Source: Treponema sp. (lineage in GTDB: Bacteria > Spirochaetota > Spirochaetia > Treponematales > Breznakiellaceae). From it: a stretch of 8,984 nt of DNA. The stretch's first letter is position 1. The number at the start of each line of letters is the position of its first letter. Of this stretch, positions 1 to 6,541 are shown piece after piece. The translations under genes were made by a program, and so were the position numbers. The DNA is taken from assembly GCA_031284385.1 (NCBI GenBank), contig JAISZZ010000192.1:1-8984 (forward strand). The letters run 5' to 3'. The notes beneath the pieces are model-generated. The model did not search any database, was not told where the DNA came from, and was given only the letters and a program-made list of their open reading frames with translations.

Positions 1-389
1 CGTTTAGAGAATTGGAAACGTCTGCGGGCGCCGGCCTGACCGTATTTTTTACGTTCAACCATACGACTGTCGCGGGTCAAAAACCCGTTACCGCGAAGGC
101 TGGCGGCGTTAGCTTCGTCAACCTGACACAAGGCGCGGGCAAGTCCGTGACGGCAAGCGCCGGCCTGACCGTTTATGCCGCCGCCATACACATTGATGAG
201 AACATCAAATTTATTTTCACCGGCAACCACCATCAGAGGAGACCGCACAATGTTTACGTGTTCGCCCTGCGGAAAGTATTCGTTCAAAACTTTTCCGTTG
301 ATAGTAACTTTTCCGCTGCCTTCGCGCACATAAACGCGGGCGACAGATGTTTTTCGTCTACCTGTTCCAATACCAAGATTCCTAACCAC
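1..389 (-). CDS. rpsI: 30S ribosomal protein S9 (lacks only last base and stop)
   Basis: Small-subunit ribosomal protein S9, whose C-terminal tail reaches the decoding region. The minus strand reads as S9 without interruption: GTGRRKTSVARV near residues 8-19, HVNIVRSPLMVVAGENKF in the middle, then VYGGGINGQAGACRHG, GFLTRDSRMVERKKYG and a C-terminal RRRFQFSK followed by CG-, an arginine codon cut by the window edge. Including that residue it is 130 aa, the usual family length. I chose a GTG start at 389-387 because AAAGAGG ends 6 bases upstream, an in-frame TGA lies a few codons further up, and the next residues (VRNLGIGTG) match the S9 N-terminus. There is no in-frame ATG near the start. rplM, its usual operon partner, lies 300 bases upstream on the same strand instead of next to it. 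Identification is close to certain; the start is very likely. Confidence 0.95.
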   Translation of the reverse strand, partial: MVRNLGIGTGRRKTSVARVYVREGSGKVTINGKVLNEYFPQGEHVNIVRSPLMVVAGENKFDVLINVYGGGINGQAGACRHGLARALCQVDEANAASLRGNGFLTRDSRMVERKKYGQAGARRRFQFSK

Positions 390-413
390 AACATACCTCT
401 TTGGATAAAATCA

Positions 414-442
414 ATAATCGAGCCTGTTCAACATCCGGTCAA
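414..442 (-). promoter_or_regulatory. Candidate sigma-70 promoter of rpsI
   Basis: On the minus strand TTGACC (442-437) and GATTAT (419-414) are separated by 17 bases. These match 5 of 6 and 4 of 6 consensus positions. The predicted start, near 407, leaves a leader of under 20 bases carrying the AAAGAGG ribosome binding site. It would give rpsI transcription independent of rplM, consistent with their separation. Prediction from sequence only. Confidence 0.5.
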
Positions 443-506
443 CGTGAATACGTTTCCGGTGAAAGCGGCTTAGGAACAACGCCTAACTCCCGCTGTTTCC
501 CATATC

Positions 507-567
507 TAGGGCAACGCTGATTAACTTGAAGCCTCGCCAGCATAGCTGGCACCTCAGCGTTGCTCTA
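507..567. repeat. Palindromic element with nested hairpin (MITE/REP-like)
   Basis: GCAACGCTGA (511-520) is perfectly complementary to TCAGCGTTGC (554-563). The pairing extends outward through TAGG (507-510) and TCTA (564-567) to a 14-bp stem with one wobble. The interior holds a second perfect hairpin, GCCAGC-ATA-GCTGGC (536-550). A long terminal inverted repeat around a nested hairpin, in a gap splitting a normally tight ribosomal-protein pair, suggests a small dispersed element. No second copy exists in this window, so mobility is inference. Confidence 0.5.
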
Positions 568-597
568 AGGAGCAAACTCATTTCATTACGCAAATGT

Positions 598-612
598 GTC
601 AACTTCGTTGAC
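598..612. other. Perfect hairpin GTCAAC-TTC-GTTGAC
   Basis: Six-bp perfect arms (598-603 and 607-612) enclose a 3-base loop. Partly complementary flanks (GCAAATGTG before, CACACTCGC after) would extend it as a longer imperfect stem. It is the second of three structures in the 390-689 gap, which otherwise holds no gene on either strand that I can support. Function unknown. Confidence 0.4.
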
Positions 613-646
613 GAATGCACACTCGCATAAATCAGTGCTTCCATAG

Positions 647-683
647 GGTGATTGTTTCAAATGAAAAGTATTGAAACAACACC
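647..683 (-). terminator. Long hairpin just downstream of rplM
   Basis: GGTG-A-TTGTTTCAA (647-660) pairs with TTGAAACAA-CACC (671-683): 13 base pairs with one bulged A and a 10-base loop, starting 7 bases past the rplM stop. Position and stability suit a transcript end or 3'-protecting structure. There is no T-run after it on the minus strand, so it is not a classical intrinsic terminator. Confidence 0.4.
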
Positions 684-689
684 ATCCAA

Positions 690-1118
690 TTAAACATCAA
701 TTTTTTCAGGATTCTGCGCGGCGTGCGGATGTTCGCTCCCCGCGTAAATTTTTACGTTATTGAATATTTTCCTGCCCAGCGGGCCTTTTGGCAACATACC
801 GCGTATCGCCGCTTCCAGCGGGGCAGTAGGATGACGTTCCACGAGTCTTTTGTATGTGCTGGTTTTTAAACCGCCCGGAAAGCCCGTGTGATGGTGATAT
901 AATTTTTCTTCATATTTCCGTCCGCTTACGGTGATTTTCGCCGCGTTTATCAGAATTAGATAATCACCAAGTTCATGATGAGGCGCGAATATCGCCTTTT
1001 CCTTTCCGCGCACGATGGATGCCGCCTTTGCAGCTATGCGCCCCAGCGTCTTGCCTTCAACATCAATAATGAACCACTTCCGCTCCGCATCCGCCGGTTT
1101 TATAAAAATCGTTTTCAT
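690..1118 (-). CDS. rplM: 50S ribosomal protein L13
   Basis: Large-subunit ribosomal protein L13, an early assembly protein. At 142 aa it is the usual bacterial length. It carries the family blocks: KWFIIDVEGKTLGRIAA near residues 14-30, GDYLILINAAKITVSGRK near 51-68, HTGFPGGLK near 77-85, and the signature AIRGMLPKGPLGRK near 104-117. The ATG at 1118 gives the expected start MKTIFIKPADAERKW. No Shine-Dalgarno lies close to this ATG; the nearest G-rich stretch (GGCAG) is about 12 bases away and overlaps a possible -10 box. It lies downstream of flgG-flgJ on the same strand, but a palindrome and its own candidate promoter sit between. rpsI follows only after 300 bases, whereas in most bacteria the two genes nearly touch. 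Confidence 0.97.
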   Translation of the reverse strand: MKTIFIKPADAERKWFIIDVEGKTLGRIAAKAASIVRGKEKAIFAPHHELGDYLILINAAKITVSGRKYEEKLYHHHTGFPGGLKTSTYKRLVERHPTAPLEAAIRGMLPKGPLGRKIFNNVKIYAGSEHPHAAQNPEKIDV

Positions 1119-1125
1119 GAAAAAT

Positions 1126-1155
1126 ATTCTGCCACAAAATAAGAAAAAGAGTCAA
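1126..1155 (-). promoter_or_regulatory. Candidate sigma-70 promoter of rplM, nearly leaderless
   Basis: On the minus strand TTGACT (1155-1150) and CAGAAT (1131-1126) are 18 bases apart, matching 5 of 6 and 4 of 6 consensus positions. The start 7 bases past the -10 box would be at 1119, one base before the ATG at 1118. This agrees with the missing Shine-Dalgarno. Inference only; AT-rich sequence further upstream could host another promoter. Confidence 0.4.
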
Positions 1156-1188
1156 TCACCCGTCCGCGTCCACGAATTAGACGAATAC

Positions 1189-1218
1189 AGTTATCAAGAA
1201 CTGAAGTTTTTGATAACT
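1189..1218. repeat. 30-base near-perfect palindrome between flgJ and rplM
   Basis: AGTTATCAAGAACT (1189-1202) and AGTTTTTGATAACT (1205-1218) are complementary at 13 of 14 positions, with a G-T pair at the fourteenth, around a 2-base centre. It lies in the 136-base gap between flgJ and rplM. It could end the flgG-flgJ transcript, be a REP-like dispersed palindrome, or bind a protein. No T-run follows on the minus strand. Confidence 0.5.
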
Positions 1219-1264
1219 CTACATAGAGGAGTGAGTTAAACTTAAGCCTAAGCTTCAGCTTAAG
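1214..1264. other. Smaller inverted repeats at the end of flgJ
   Basis: TAACTC (1214-1219) pairs with GAGTTA (1233-1238), and CTTAAGC (1241-1247) pairs with GCTTAAG (1258-1264), the latter overlapping the flgJ stop. The first shares bases 1214-1218 with the 3' arm of the 30-base palindrome, so the two folds exclude each other. Short arms, so modest confidence. Confidence 0.3.
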
Positions 1265-1698
1265 CCCCGCTGCCCGCTCAATTCAATGTAGGCCAGTTCC
1301 GCAAGGCCAAAGTCAGCGTTTCGCGTGAAATCTTTCGCGTACTCGTCGTACAGCATATCCTCGTACATTTCTCCCGCAAAGCCGCTCTTGCTGAATTCTG
1401 ATTTGTCAACGGTTTTACGCATACCGTTAATCAAAGTTTTTAACAGAAAGGTTTCAAGCGCCTCGCATTGCTCATAAAGTTTGTCCTTTTTATCGACAAA
1501 GATTTTTTTTGCGCGTGGAGACGGCGCGGCGTTTCCTTGCTCATCCGGCTTGGCGGCCTCAGCTTTTAATAATTCTGAGAAATCCGCCGCCCCGCCATTT
1601 TCAAGTTCGTGCGCCGTGTTGTTTATGCCCGCGATGGAATCGAGTGAATACCTGCTGTTATCGAGTTGGAACGCAGCCGCGCTTGTTACCGTCATCAT
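1255..1698 (-). CDS. flgJ: Flagellar rod-binding protein, FlgJ N-terminal type
   Basis: Homologue of the FlgJ rod-capping domain, which helps assemble the periplasmic rod of the flagellum. The 147-residue protein has a low-complexity N-terminal half and a conserved block at about residues 74-142: LYEQCEALETFLLKTLINGM, then MRKTVDKS, then GEMYEDMLYDEYAKDF, then LAELAYIEL. The C-terminal muramidase domain of enterobacterial FlgJ is absent, as in spirochaetes generally. It starts 7 bases after the flgG stop, so the two are probably cotranscribed and perhaps translationally coupled. Two consecutive ATG codons (1698 and 1693-1695) precede TVTSAA, with only a weak GCGGTGA upstream, so either could be used. 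Family assignment is firm; the exact start is uncertain by one codon. Confidence 0.85.
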   Translation of the reverse strand: MMTVTSAAAFQLDNSRYSLDSIAGINNTAHELENGGAADFSELLKAEAAKPDEQGNAAPSPRAKKIFVDKKDKLYEQCEALETFLLKTLINGMRKTVDKSEFSKSGFAGEMYEDMLYDEYAKDFTRNADFGLAELAYIELSGQRGLS

Positions 1699-1705
1699 TC
1701 ACCGC

Positions 1706-2500
1706 CTAGCGCTTTAGACCCGTAGCCGTGCCGAGCATATTATCGCTTGTCTGTATGGTCCGCGAATTGAATTCGTATGCGCGCTGCGCCACTATCAAGT
1801 CCACCATCTCGCGCACTACGGAAACATTAGACATTTCAAGAAATTTATGTATCGTCTGTCCCATACCTTCGAAGCCCGGCCTTCCGGGTATCGCCTCACC
1901 TGAAGCCTGCGTTACCTTGAAAAGATTTTCGCCAACCGCCGTAAGCCCCACAGGATTTGGAAACCGGTACAACTCTATCTGGCCTACCGGAACCGGATCG
2001 TTTTGATTGGGAACCTTTACCGAAACCGCGCCTGTTTTTGTAACATTGATAGTCTGCGGCAAAAAGTTTTCTGGCATAATTATATCTGGAAGCACCCAGT
2101 AGCCGTTGCTGGTAACAAGACGCCCGTCGCTGTCAACTTTGAACGCGCCATCCCGCGTATATGCGTAAGAGCCGTCATACATTTGTATTCTGAAAAAACC
2201 CTCGCCCTGTATGGCCAAATCGTAAACATTGTCCGTGTTTTGCAGCGACCCTTGAGTGAACATTCTTTGCGTGGCGGCGACTTTTACGCCGTGTCCCATC
2301 TGTATCCCGACAGGAGTTACCGTATCCTCTGTCGCCGGCGTACCCGCGATTCTTAAAGTTTGATAGAGCAAATCCTCAAAATCCGCCCTTACTTTTTTAA
2401 ACCCTGATGTATTGACATTCGCTAAATTGTTGGAAATCGTGTCAATATTTGTCTGCTGCCCGATCATACCGGACGCGCCTGTCCATAAACTGCGAACCAT
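1706..2500 (-). CDS. flgG: Flagellar distal rod protein FlgG
   Basis: Structural protein of the distal flagellar rod, which in spirochaetes lies in the periplasm and carries the periplasmic filaments. At 264 aa it is full length. The N-terminal rod signature is at residues 1-50 (SLWTGASGMIGQQTNID, then SNNLANVNTSGFKK). The central part has the beta-rich Flg_bbr segment (VYDLAIQGEGFFRIQ, YAYTRDGAFKVDSDGRLV), and the C-terminus has the helix NVSVVREMVDLIVAQRAYEF followed by NSRTIQTSDNML. The start is fixed by AGGAGG 4 bases upstream of the ATG. It heads a flgG-flgJ unit. The usual partner flgF is not upstream, because that position is taken by divergent serS. A sigma-28-like promoter lies immediately upstream. 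Confidence 0.96.
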   Translation of the reverse strand: MVRSLWTGASGMIGQQTNIDTISNNLANVNTSGFKKVRADFEDLLYQTLRIAGTPATEDTVTPVGIQMGHGVKVAATQRMFTQGSLQNTDNVYDLAIQGEGFFRIQMYDGSYAYTRDGAFKVDSDGRLVTSNGYWVLPDIIMPENFLPQTINVTKTGAVSVKVPNQNDPVPVGQIELYRFPNPVGLTAVGENLFKVTQASGEAIPGRPGFEGMGQTIHKFLEMSNVSVVREMVDLIVAQRAYEFNSRTIQTSDNMLGTATGLKR

Positions 2501-2521
2501 TTCGCCTCCTGCTTATCTTAA

Positions 2522-2549
2522 TTATCGGTTTTTGCCGCGCCTGAGTTTA
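2522..2549 (-). promoter_or_regulatory. Candidate sigma-28 promoter of flgG-flgJ
   Basis: On the minus strand TAAA (2549-2546) is followed after 16 bases by ACCGATAA (2529-2522). This is close to the flagellar sigma-28 consensus TAAA-N15-GCCGATAA: 7 of 8 in the -10 element, with one extra spacer base. The predicted start is near 2515, leaving a leader of about 15 bases with the AGGAGG site. The -35 box lies inside a palindrome, TGAGTT-TAT-AACTCA (2542-2556). The fit with a flagellar gene adds weight. Confidence 0.55.
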
Positions 2550-2603
2550 TAACTCAATCTTACGCTTTGAACAACTCCATATTATTCCCTTGTTAATGTA
2601 GTC

Positions 2604-2632
2604 TTGTCCGGTGGTTAGTTTATGGGTATGAT
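2604..2632 (+). promoter_or_regulatory. Candidate sigma-70 promoter of serS, leaderless
   Basis: TTGTCC (2604-2609) and TATGAT (2627-2632) are separated by 17 bases, matching 4 of 6 and 5 of 6 consensus positions. Seven bases past the -10 box is 2639, exactly the A of the serS ATG. The absence of any Shine-Dalgarno before that ATG fits. Prediction from sequence only. Confidence 0.5.
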
Positions 2633-2638
2633 AAAGCT

Positions 2639-3925
2639 ATGCTTGATTACAAATTTATCGCCGATAATTTGGACGCGGTTAAAGCCAACATAAAAAACCG
2701 GTTCATGGACGCGGACGCGGATGCGGTTGCGCGATTGTTCCGCCGCCGGACTGAACTTACCACAAAATTACAGGGATTACAGCGCGACAGGAACAGTAAT
2801 TCCGCCGCGATGAAGGGCAAACTGGATAATGACAGGCGGGCTGCCATCATCGAAGAAGGCAAAAAGATAAAGGACGAGATAGCGGCGGTAGAGGCCGAGC
2901 TAAAGCAAACCGAAGCCGGTATGGAGGCGGAGGCGCGAAAAATCCCGAATATGGCTCATCCTGACGCGCCTGCCGGTAAAGATGACGGCGATTGTGTCGA
3001 GGTTAAGCGTGTAGGCGAGCCCAAAAGGTTCGATTTTCAGCCGCTTGACCACGTTACACTCGGTCAGGAGCTGGATATTATCGATTTTGACACGGCGACT
3101 AAGGTTTCGGGCGCGAAATTTTACTATTTAAAGAACGAAGGGGTCTTTTTGGAACTGGGTTTAGTGCGTTATGCGCTCGATATTCTGCAAAAAAAGGGAT
3201 TTACGCCGTTCATTACGCCGGATATAGCCAAAGACGAGATACTGTCGGGCATAGGTTTCAATCCCCGCGGTGCGGAAACAAACGTTTACGCGCTGGAAGA
3301 CGAGGCGGGCTGCCTTGTTGGAACGGCGGAAATAACGCTGGGCGGTTACTATTCAGACACGATAATTCCGGCTGATAAACTGCCCATACGAATGGCGGGG
3401 CTTTCGCACTGTTTCCGCAGAGAGGCGGGCGCGGCAGGGCAGTTTTCAAAGGGACTGTACCGTGTCCATCAATTTACAAAACTGGAAATGTTCGTGTACT
3501 GCCTGCCTGAGCAATCGGACGCGCTGCACGAGGAACTGCGGCAGATTGAGGAGGAAATTTTTAACGGTCTTGAAATACCTTTCCGCGTGGTGGATACCTG
3601 CGCCGGAAGCCTTGGAGCGCCCGCCTACCGCAAATGGGATTTGGAAGCGTGGCTGCCTGGTAGAAACGGCGGTGAATATGGGGAAGTTACTTCGACATCA
3701 AACTGTACCGACTATCAAGCGCGTCGGCTTAACATCCGGTATAAGGACGCGGACGGAAAAAATAAATTCGTCCATATGTTGAACGGCACCGCCGTCGCGG
3801 TGTCCCGCGCCATGATAGCGGTCATCGAAAATTTCCAGCAGGCGGACGGGACGGTTAAAATTCCGGCGGCGCTTGTGCCTTACTGCGGCTTTGAAATCAT
3901 AAGGCGCAAAAATCAGCCTGAGTAA
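2639..3925 (+). CDS. serS: Serine--tRNA ligase
   Basis: Class II aminoacyl-tRNA synthetase that charges tRNA-Ser, and tRNA-Sec where present, with serine. The 428 residues are full length. The N-terminal tRNA-binding coiled coil covers about residues 30-100, rich in K, E and R heptads. The catalytic core has GTAEI (228-232, serine-binding TxE), motif 2 FRREAG (259-264) followed by RVHQFTKLEMF, the EVTSTSNC block (349-356) and motif 3 NGTAVAVSRAMIAVIENFQQ (382-401) with its arginine at 390. The start MLDYKFIADNLDAV is the normal family N-terminus. There is no Shine-Dalgarno, and the candidate promoter places the transcript start on the ATG. serS diverges from flgG and is followed 8 bases later by a flippase, so it may head an operon with envelope genes. 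Confidence 0.97.
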   Translation: MLDYKFIADNLDAVKANIKNRFMDADADAVARLFRRRTELTTKLQGLQRDRNSNSAAMKGKLDNDRRAAIIEEGKKIKDEIAAVEAELKQTEAGMEAEARKIPNMAHPDAPAGKDDGDCVEVKRVGEPKRFDFQPLDHVTLGQELDIIDFDTATKVSGAKFYYLKNEGVFLELGLVRYALDILQKKGFTPFITPDIAKDEILSGIGFNPRGAETNVYALEDEAGCLVGTAEITLGGYYSDTIIPADKLPIRMAGLSHCFRREAGAAGQFSKGLYRVHQFTKLEMFVYCLPEQSDALHEELRQIEEEIFNGLEIPFRVVDTCAGSLGAPAYRKWDLEAWLPGRNGGEYGEVTSTSNCTDYQARRLNIRYKDADGKNKFVHMLNGTAVAVSRAMIAVIENFQQADGTVKIPAALVPYCGFEIIRRKNQPE

Positions 3926-3933
3926 AAATTTAA

Positions 3934-5199
3934 TTGATTTTGAAACTGCTGAATAAACTAAATACTCAGTTTAATAGAAATATTTTTTACAACAGTTTTG
4001 GCTCAATAGCGTACTGCGCTTTTCAATATTTAATTACAATCGCCATCATGCGGATAAAAGGCGCGGAATATACAGGTATATACACGCTTTCATTTTCATT
4101 TACAAATATTTTTGCAATGATTGCTTCATTTGGCATGGGCCACTATCAGTTAAGTGATGTAGAGAAAAAACACAGTGACGGAACATTTATTGCGGCGCGT
4201 TTTTGTACAAGCATTGCCGCATTTTTAATTTTTTTGATAACGCTTCCATTCACTTCTTTTTCACGCGATATAATGGTATGCAGTGCTATTTTAATGCTGT
4301 ATAGAATACTCGAATCAATATCCAGCGTATATACCTGTGTTCTTCAAAAATCGTATTATTACAAGACAATATGCCTGTCAAACACGCTGAAAGGCATATT
4401 GCCTTTTTTATTGTTATGCGCCGCGCTTTATTTTTTTAATTTATACGCGGCGGTTCTGGCAATGTGCGCGGCGTATATGCTGGTTTTTATTTTTATTGAT
4501 TTTAACCGCGCCGTAAACCTTGAAGGCTTTAACCCGAAAGTTATAAAACATGATATTCCTAAATTATTTCCGCCTTCTTTTATGCTTGTGGCGGGTGGAT
4601 TAGTTACTAGTTTGATGCTTTTTTTTCCGCGTTATATTATTGAGAAAATATACACAATCGAGGAGCTGGGTTATTTTTCTTCGATAACATTGGTCATGTA
4701 TATTTTCAATTTTCTGGCAGGCCCGGCCTTGTCGGTATTTCTTCCAGAAATAAGCATCTTTTGTGCCGAGAAAAAATATGCGGTCATAAAACGCATGGCA
4801 TTCCGAATGACGTTTCTTGCAATTTTTATAACGATACTGATAACGCTTTCATCGTTTATCTGGGGGGACTTTGCGCTGCGCCTTGTATTCGGAGAAAAAA
4901 TACTGTCATACAATTACCTTCTGCCGCCAACTCTTCTGACATCAGGATTTTCGTTTATTTGCAATATACTTGCAATTATGCTTGTAGCGATGCAAAACCG
5001 GATTCAATATCTTATTTCGTTAATAATTTCGACACTGACGATAATTCTTATATGCCCCGTACTTGTCCGTCATTTTTACATGAACGGCGCTATTTACAGT
5101 TTTACCATCGCTTATTTTGAATGTGGCTTAATTTTACTTGGAATGCTTCTTTATGATTTAAAGATTAAATCCGCCAGTACCGATAATAAAAAAGGATAA
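3934..5199 (+). CDS. MOP-superfamily polysaccharide flippase, Wzx-like
   Basis: Probable membrane transporter that flips lipid-linked glycan units across the inner membrane (polysaccharide transporter branch of the MOP/MATE superfamily). The 421 residues contain about eleven to twelve hydrophobic segments spread along the chain. The block FFPRYIIEKIYTIEELGYFS near residues 229-248 resembles the PRY-(FI)IE...LG-FSA motif seen in O-antigen flippases. The start is uncertain: TTG at 3934 gives MILKLLNKLN, another TTG lies at 3940, and neither has a good Shine-Dalgarno, so translation may be coupled to the serS stop 8 bases upstream. Base composition is far richer in A+T than serS: the line 4201-4260 is 30% G+C by hand count against 52% for 3001-3060. 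That may mark acquired DNA, although hydrophobic codons add to it. Substrate unknown; no glycosyltransferases are adjacent. Confidence 0.8.
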   Translation: MILKLLNKLNTQFNRNIFYNSFGSIAYCAFQYLITIAIMRIKGAEYTGIYTLSFSFTNIFAMIASFGMGHYQLSDVEKKHSDGTFIAARFCTSIAAFLIFLITLPFTSFSRDIMVCSAILMLYRILESISSVYTCVLQKSYYYKTICLSNTLKGILPFLLLCAALYFFNLYAAVLAMCAAYMLVFIFIDFNRAVNLEGFNPKVIKHDIPKLFPPSFMLVAGGLVTSLMLFFPRYIIEKIYTIEELGYFSSITLVMYIFNFLAGPALSVFLPEISIFCAEKKYAVIKRMAFRMTFLAIFITILITLSSFIWGDFALRLVFGEKILSYNYLLPPTLLTSGFSFICNILAIMLVAMQNRIQYLISLIISTLTIILICPVLVRHFYMNGAIYSFTIAYFECGLILLGMLLYDLKIKSASTDNKKG

Positions 5200-5205
5200 T
5201 TTATT

Positions 5206-6498
5206 ATGAATAACAATCAAATGAAATATATATACATTTTTTTTGCGGCCATTTTTGCCGTTACAGGTTGTGAAAAGGGAAATCTTCCGGCGCTGATAGC
5301 CGATACAGTAGAGGGAGTATTGCTGCCGCAGTACTTTCCGCCCGTAAGCAACGATTACGCTTCTTCGATACTGCAGAGTCGCTACAGTGAGTACGGAACC
5401 ATCGGCAGCAGAATAAATCAGGAAGATTTAAGCATCAAATATGTTTATACCACCTCTGATGATGTCATGCACATTGTGCTGCGCGGAAAAGTGTACAACG
5501 GCATACCTGAAGGATTGTTATGGAATGAAAGCCTTGCCGGAACATTTGGCGTTCCATCTGGAACTTACGGCGGTATTGGCGATTTCAAGATAGGGACTCT
5601 GGCGGCTACCGGCTCACAAGCCATAGGCTCGCTTTATTTTGATACAGAATGGATGAGCGCCGGTTTTTACACGGTTGCCGTAATAAGCGGTATCGTTGAT
5701 GACAGCAACCAGAATTTCAAAATGATTAGAGAAACAAACGAAAGCCTCCGCTTATTTTCAAAAAAAGAGTACCGTGATAAACATTATCCCGACCATAAAA
5801 CATTTTTTGACGATTCAAATGGTAAGATGCTCAGGGAATATACATACGATAAGCCAAACGAATTTCCTATGTGGGATAATGGTAGCGGGGAAATACGCGG
5901 CGGTTACTACATACTCATTTCTAAAAAAGCCGATCCGCAGACAGCCTTTCTTGAGATAGAGTATAAAGACGGCACAACAAAAAAGGTGGAGATTGATTAC
6001 AGCGAGGTGGAATTGCGCGAAGAGGAGCCGTTGATAGCGGTTGAGTTTCAAAGCCCCACACCATCCTCTGCTTATCCATTAACCGTTTACTCCGCCAGCG
6101 AATACAGTGTCGATGTGGTTATAAGTGAAATAACGGCTTTCAACAAACAGCCCATAAAACCGTTGTATCTCATGCCGATTTACGATCCTGTGGACATAGA
6201 CCCAAGAAAAACAACGACCAACATGATAAGCGAAATATCTTTGACATATTCCCCTATGTATTCTCCGTATGACCCTACAATGCTTGTGCCTAATCCGGCG
6301 CAATCAGTTGACGATCCTAATATCATTCTGGAATGGGATGATACCTATCAGGCGATAACATTATATTTTAAGGAAACGCCTGTTCCGGACTTTCCATATA
6401 CTCCGGTATATATTAACGCCAGTTTACGCATTCCCATAGAGGAAAGTCCACTCAACCCGGCGTTGCTCGGAATATCATGTACAGTAAATTTCCAATAA
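5206..6498 (+). CDS. Putative lipoprotein of unknown function
   Basis: A 430-residue secreted protein that I do not recognise. The N-terminus is a lipoprotein signal: lysine at 7, hydrophobic core YIYIFFAAIFA, then lipobox VTGC with Cys22 as the predicted lipidated residue, so the mature protein is membrane-anchored in the periplasm or on the surface. The rest looks beta-rich and acidic, with many aromatic, Pro, Asp and Tyr residues, and no transmembrane segment. A proline-rich stretch near 331-370 (PIYDPVDIDP, PMYSPYDPTMLVPNP) is notable. The start is supported by AAGGA about 9 bases upstream, inside the end of the flippase gene. The 6-base gap indicates cotranscription with it. Envelope location fits the neighbouring flippase and outer-membrane protein, but no function can be assigned. 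Confidence 0.8.
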   Translation: MNNNQMKYIYIFFAAIFAVTGCEKGNLPALIADTVEGVLLPQYFPPVSNDYASSILQSRYSEYGTIGSRINQEDLSIKYVYTTSDDVMHIVLRGKVYNGIPEGLLWNESLAGTFGVPSGTYGGIGDFKIGTLAATGSQAIGSLYFDTEWMSAGFYTVAVISGIVDDSNQNFKMIRETNESLRLFSKKEYRDKHYPDHKTFFDDSNGKMLREYTYDKPNEFPMWDNGSGEIRGGYYILISKKADPQTAFLEIEYKDGTTKKVEIDYSEVELREEEPLIAVEFQSPTPSSAYPLTVYSASEYSVDVVISEITAFNKQPIKPLYLMPIYDPVDIDPRKTTTNMISEISLTYSPMYSPYDPTMLVPNPAQSVDDPNIILEWDDTYQAITLYFKETPVPDFPYTPVYINASLRIPIEESPLNPALLGISCTVNFQ

Positions 6499-6541
6499 TA
6501 ATAAAGTCGCGCGGAATCTATGCCGAAAAAATGATATTAGA

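Noticed and set aside
12..473. Open frame of 153 codons on the plus strand
   Set aside because: It is the antisense of rpsI. The minus strand reads as S9 along its whole length, whereas the plus-strand peptide is low-complexity with no family resemblance.
500..690. A tRNA or other standard RNA gene in the rplM-rpsI gap
   Set aside because: The hairpins do not form a cloverleaf, there is no T-loop GTTCRA motif, and no known RNA signature was visible.
2003..2356. Plus-strand open frame of 117 codons
   Set aside because: It lies wholly within flgG on the opposite strand, which is unmistakable from its motifs.
4761..5120. Plus-strand open frame of 119 codons inside the flippase gene
   Set aside because: It is a shifted frame within a continuous membrane-protein gene and has no separate signals.
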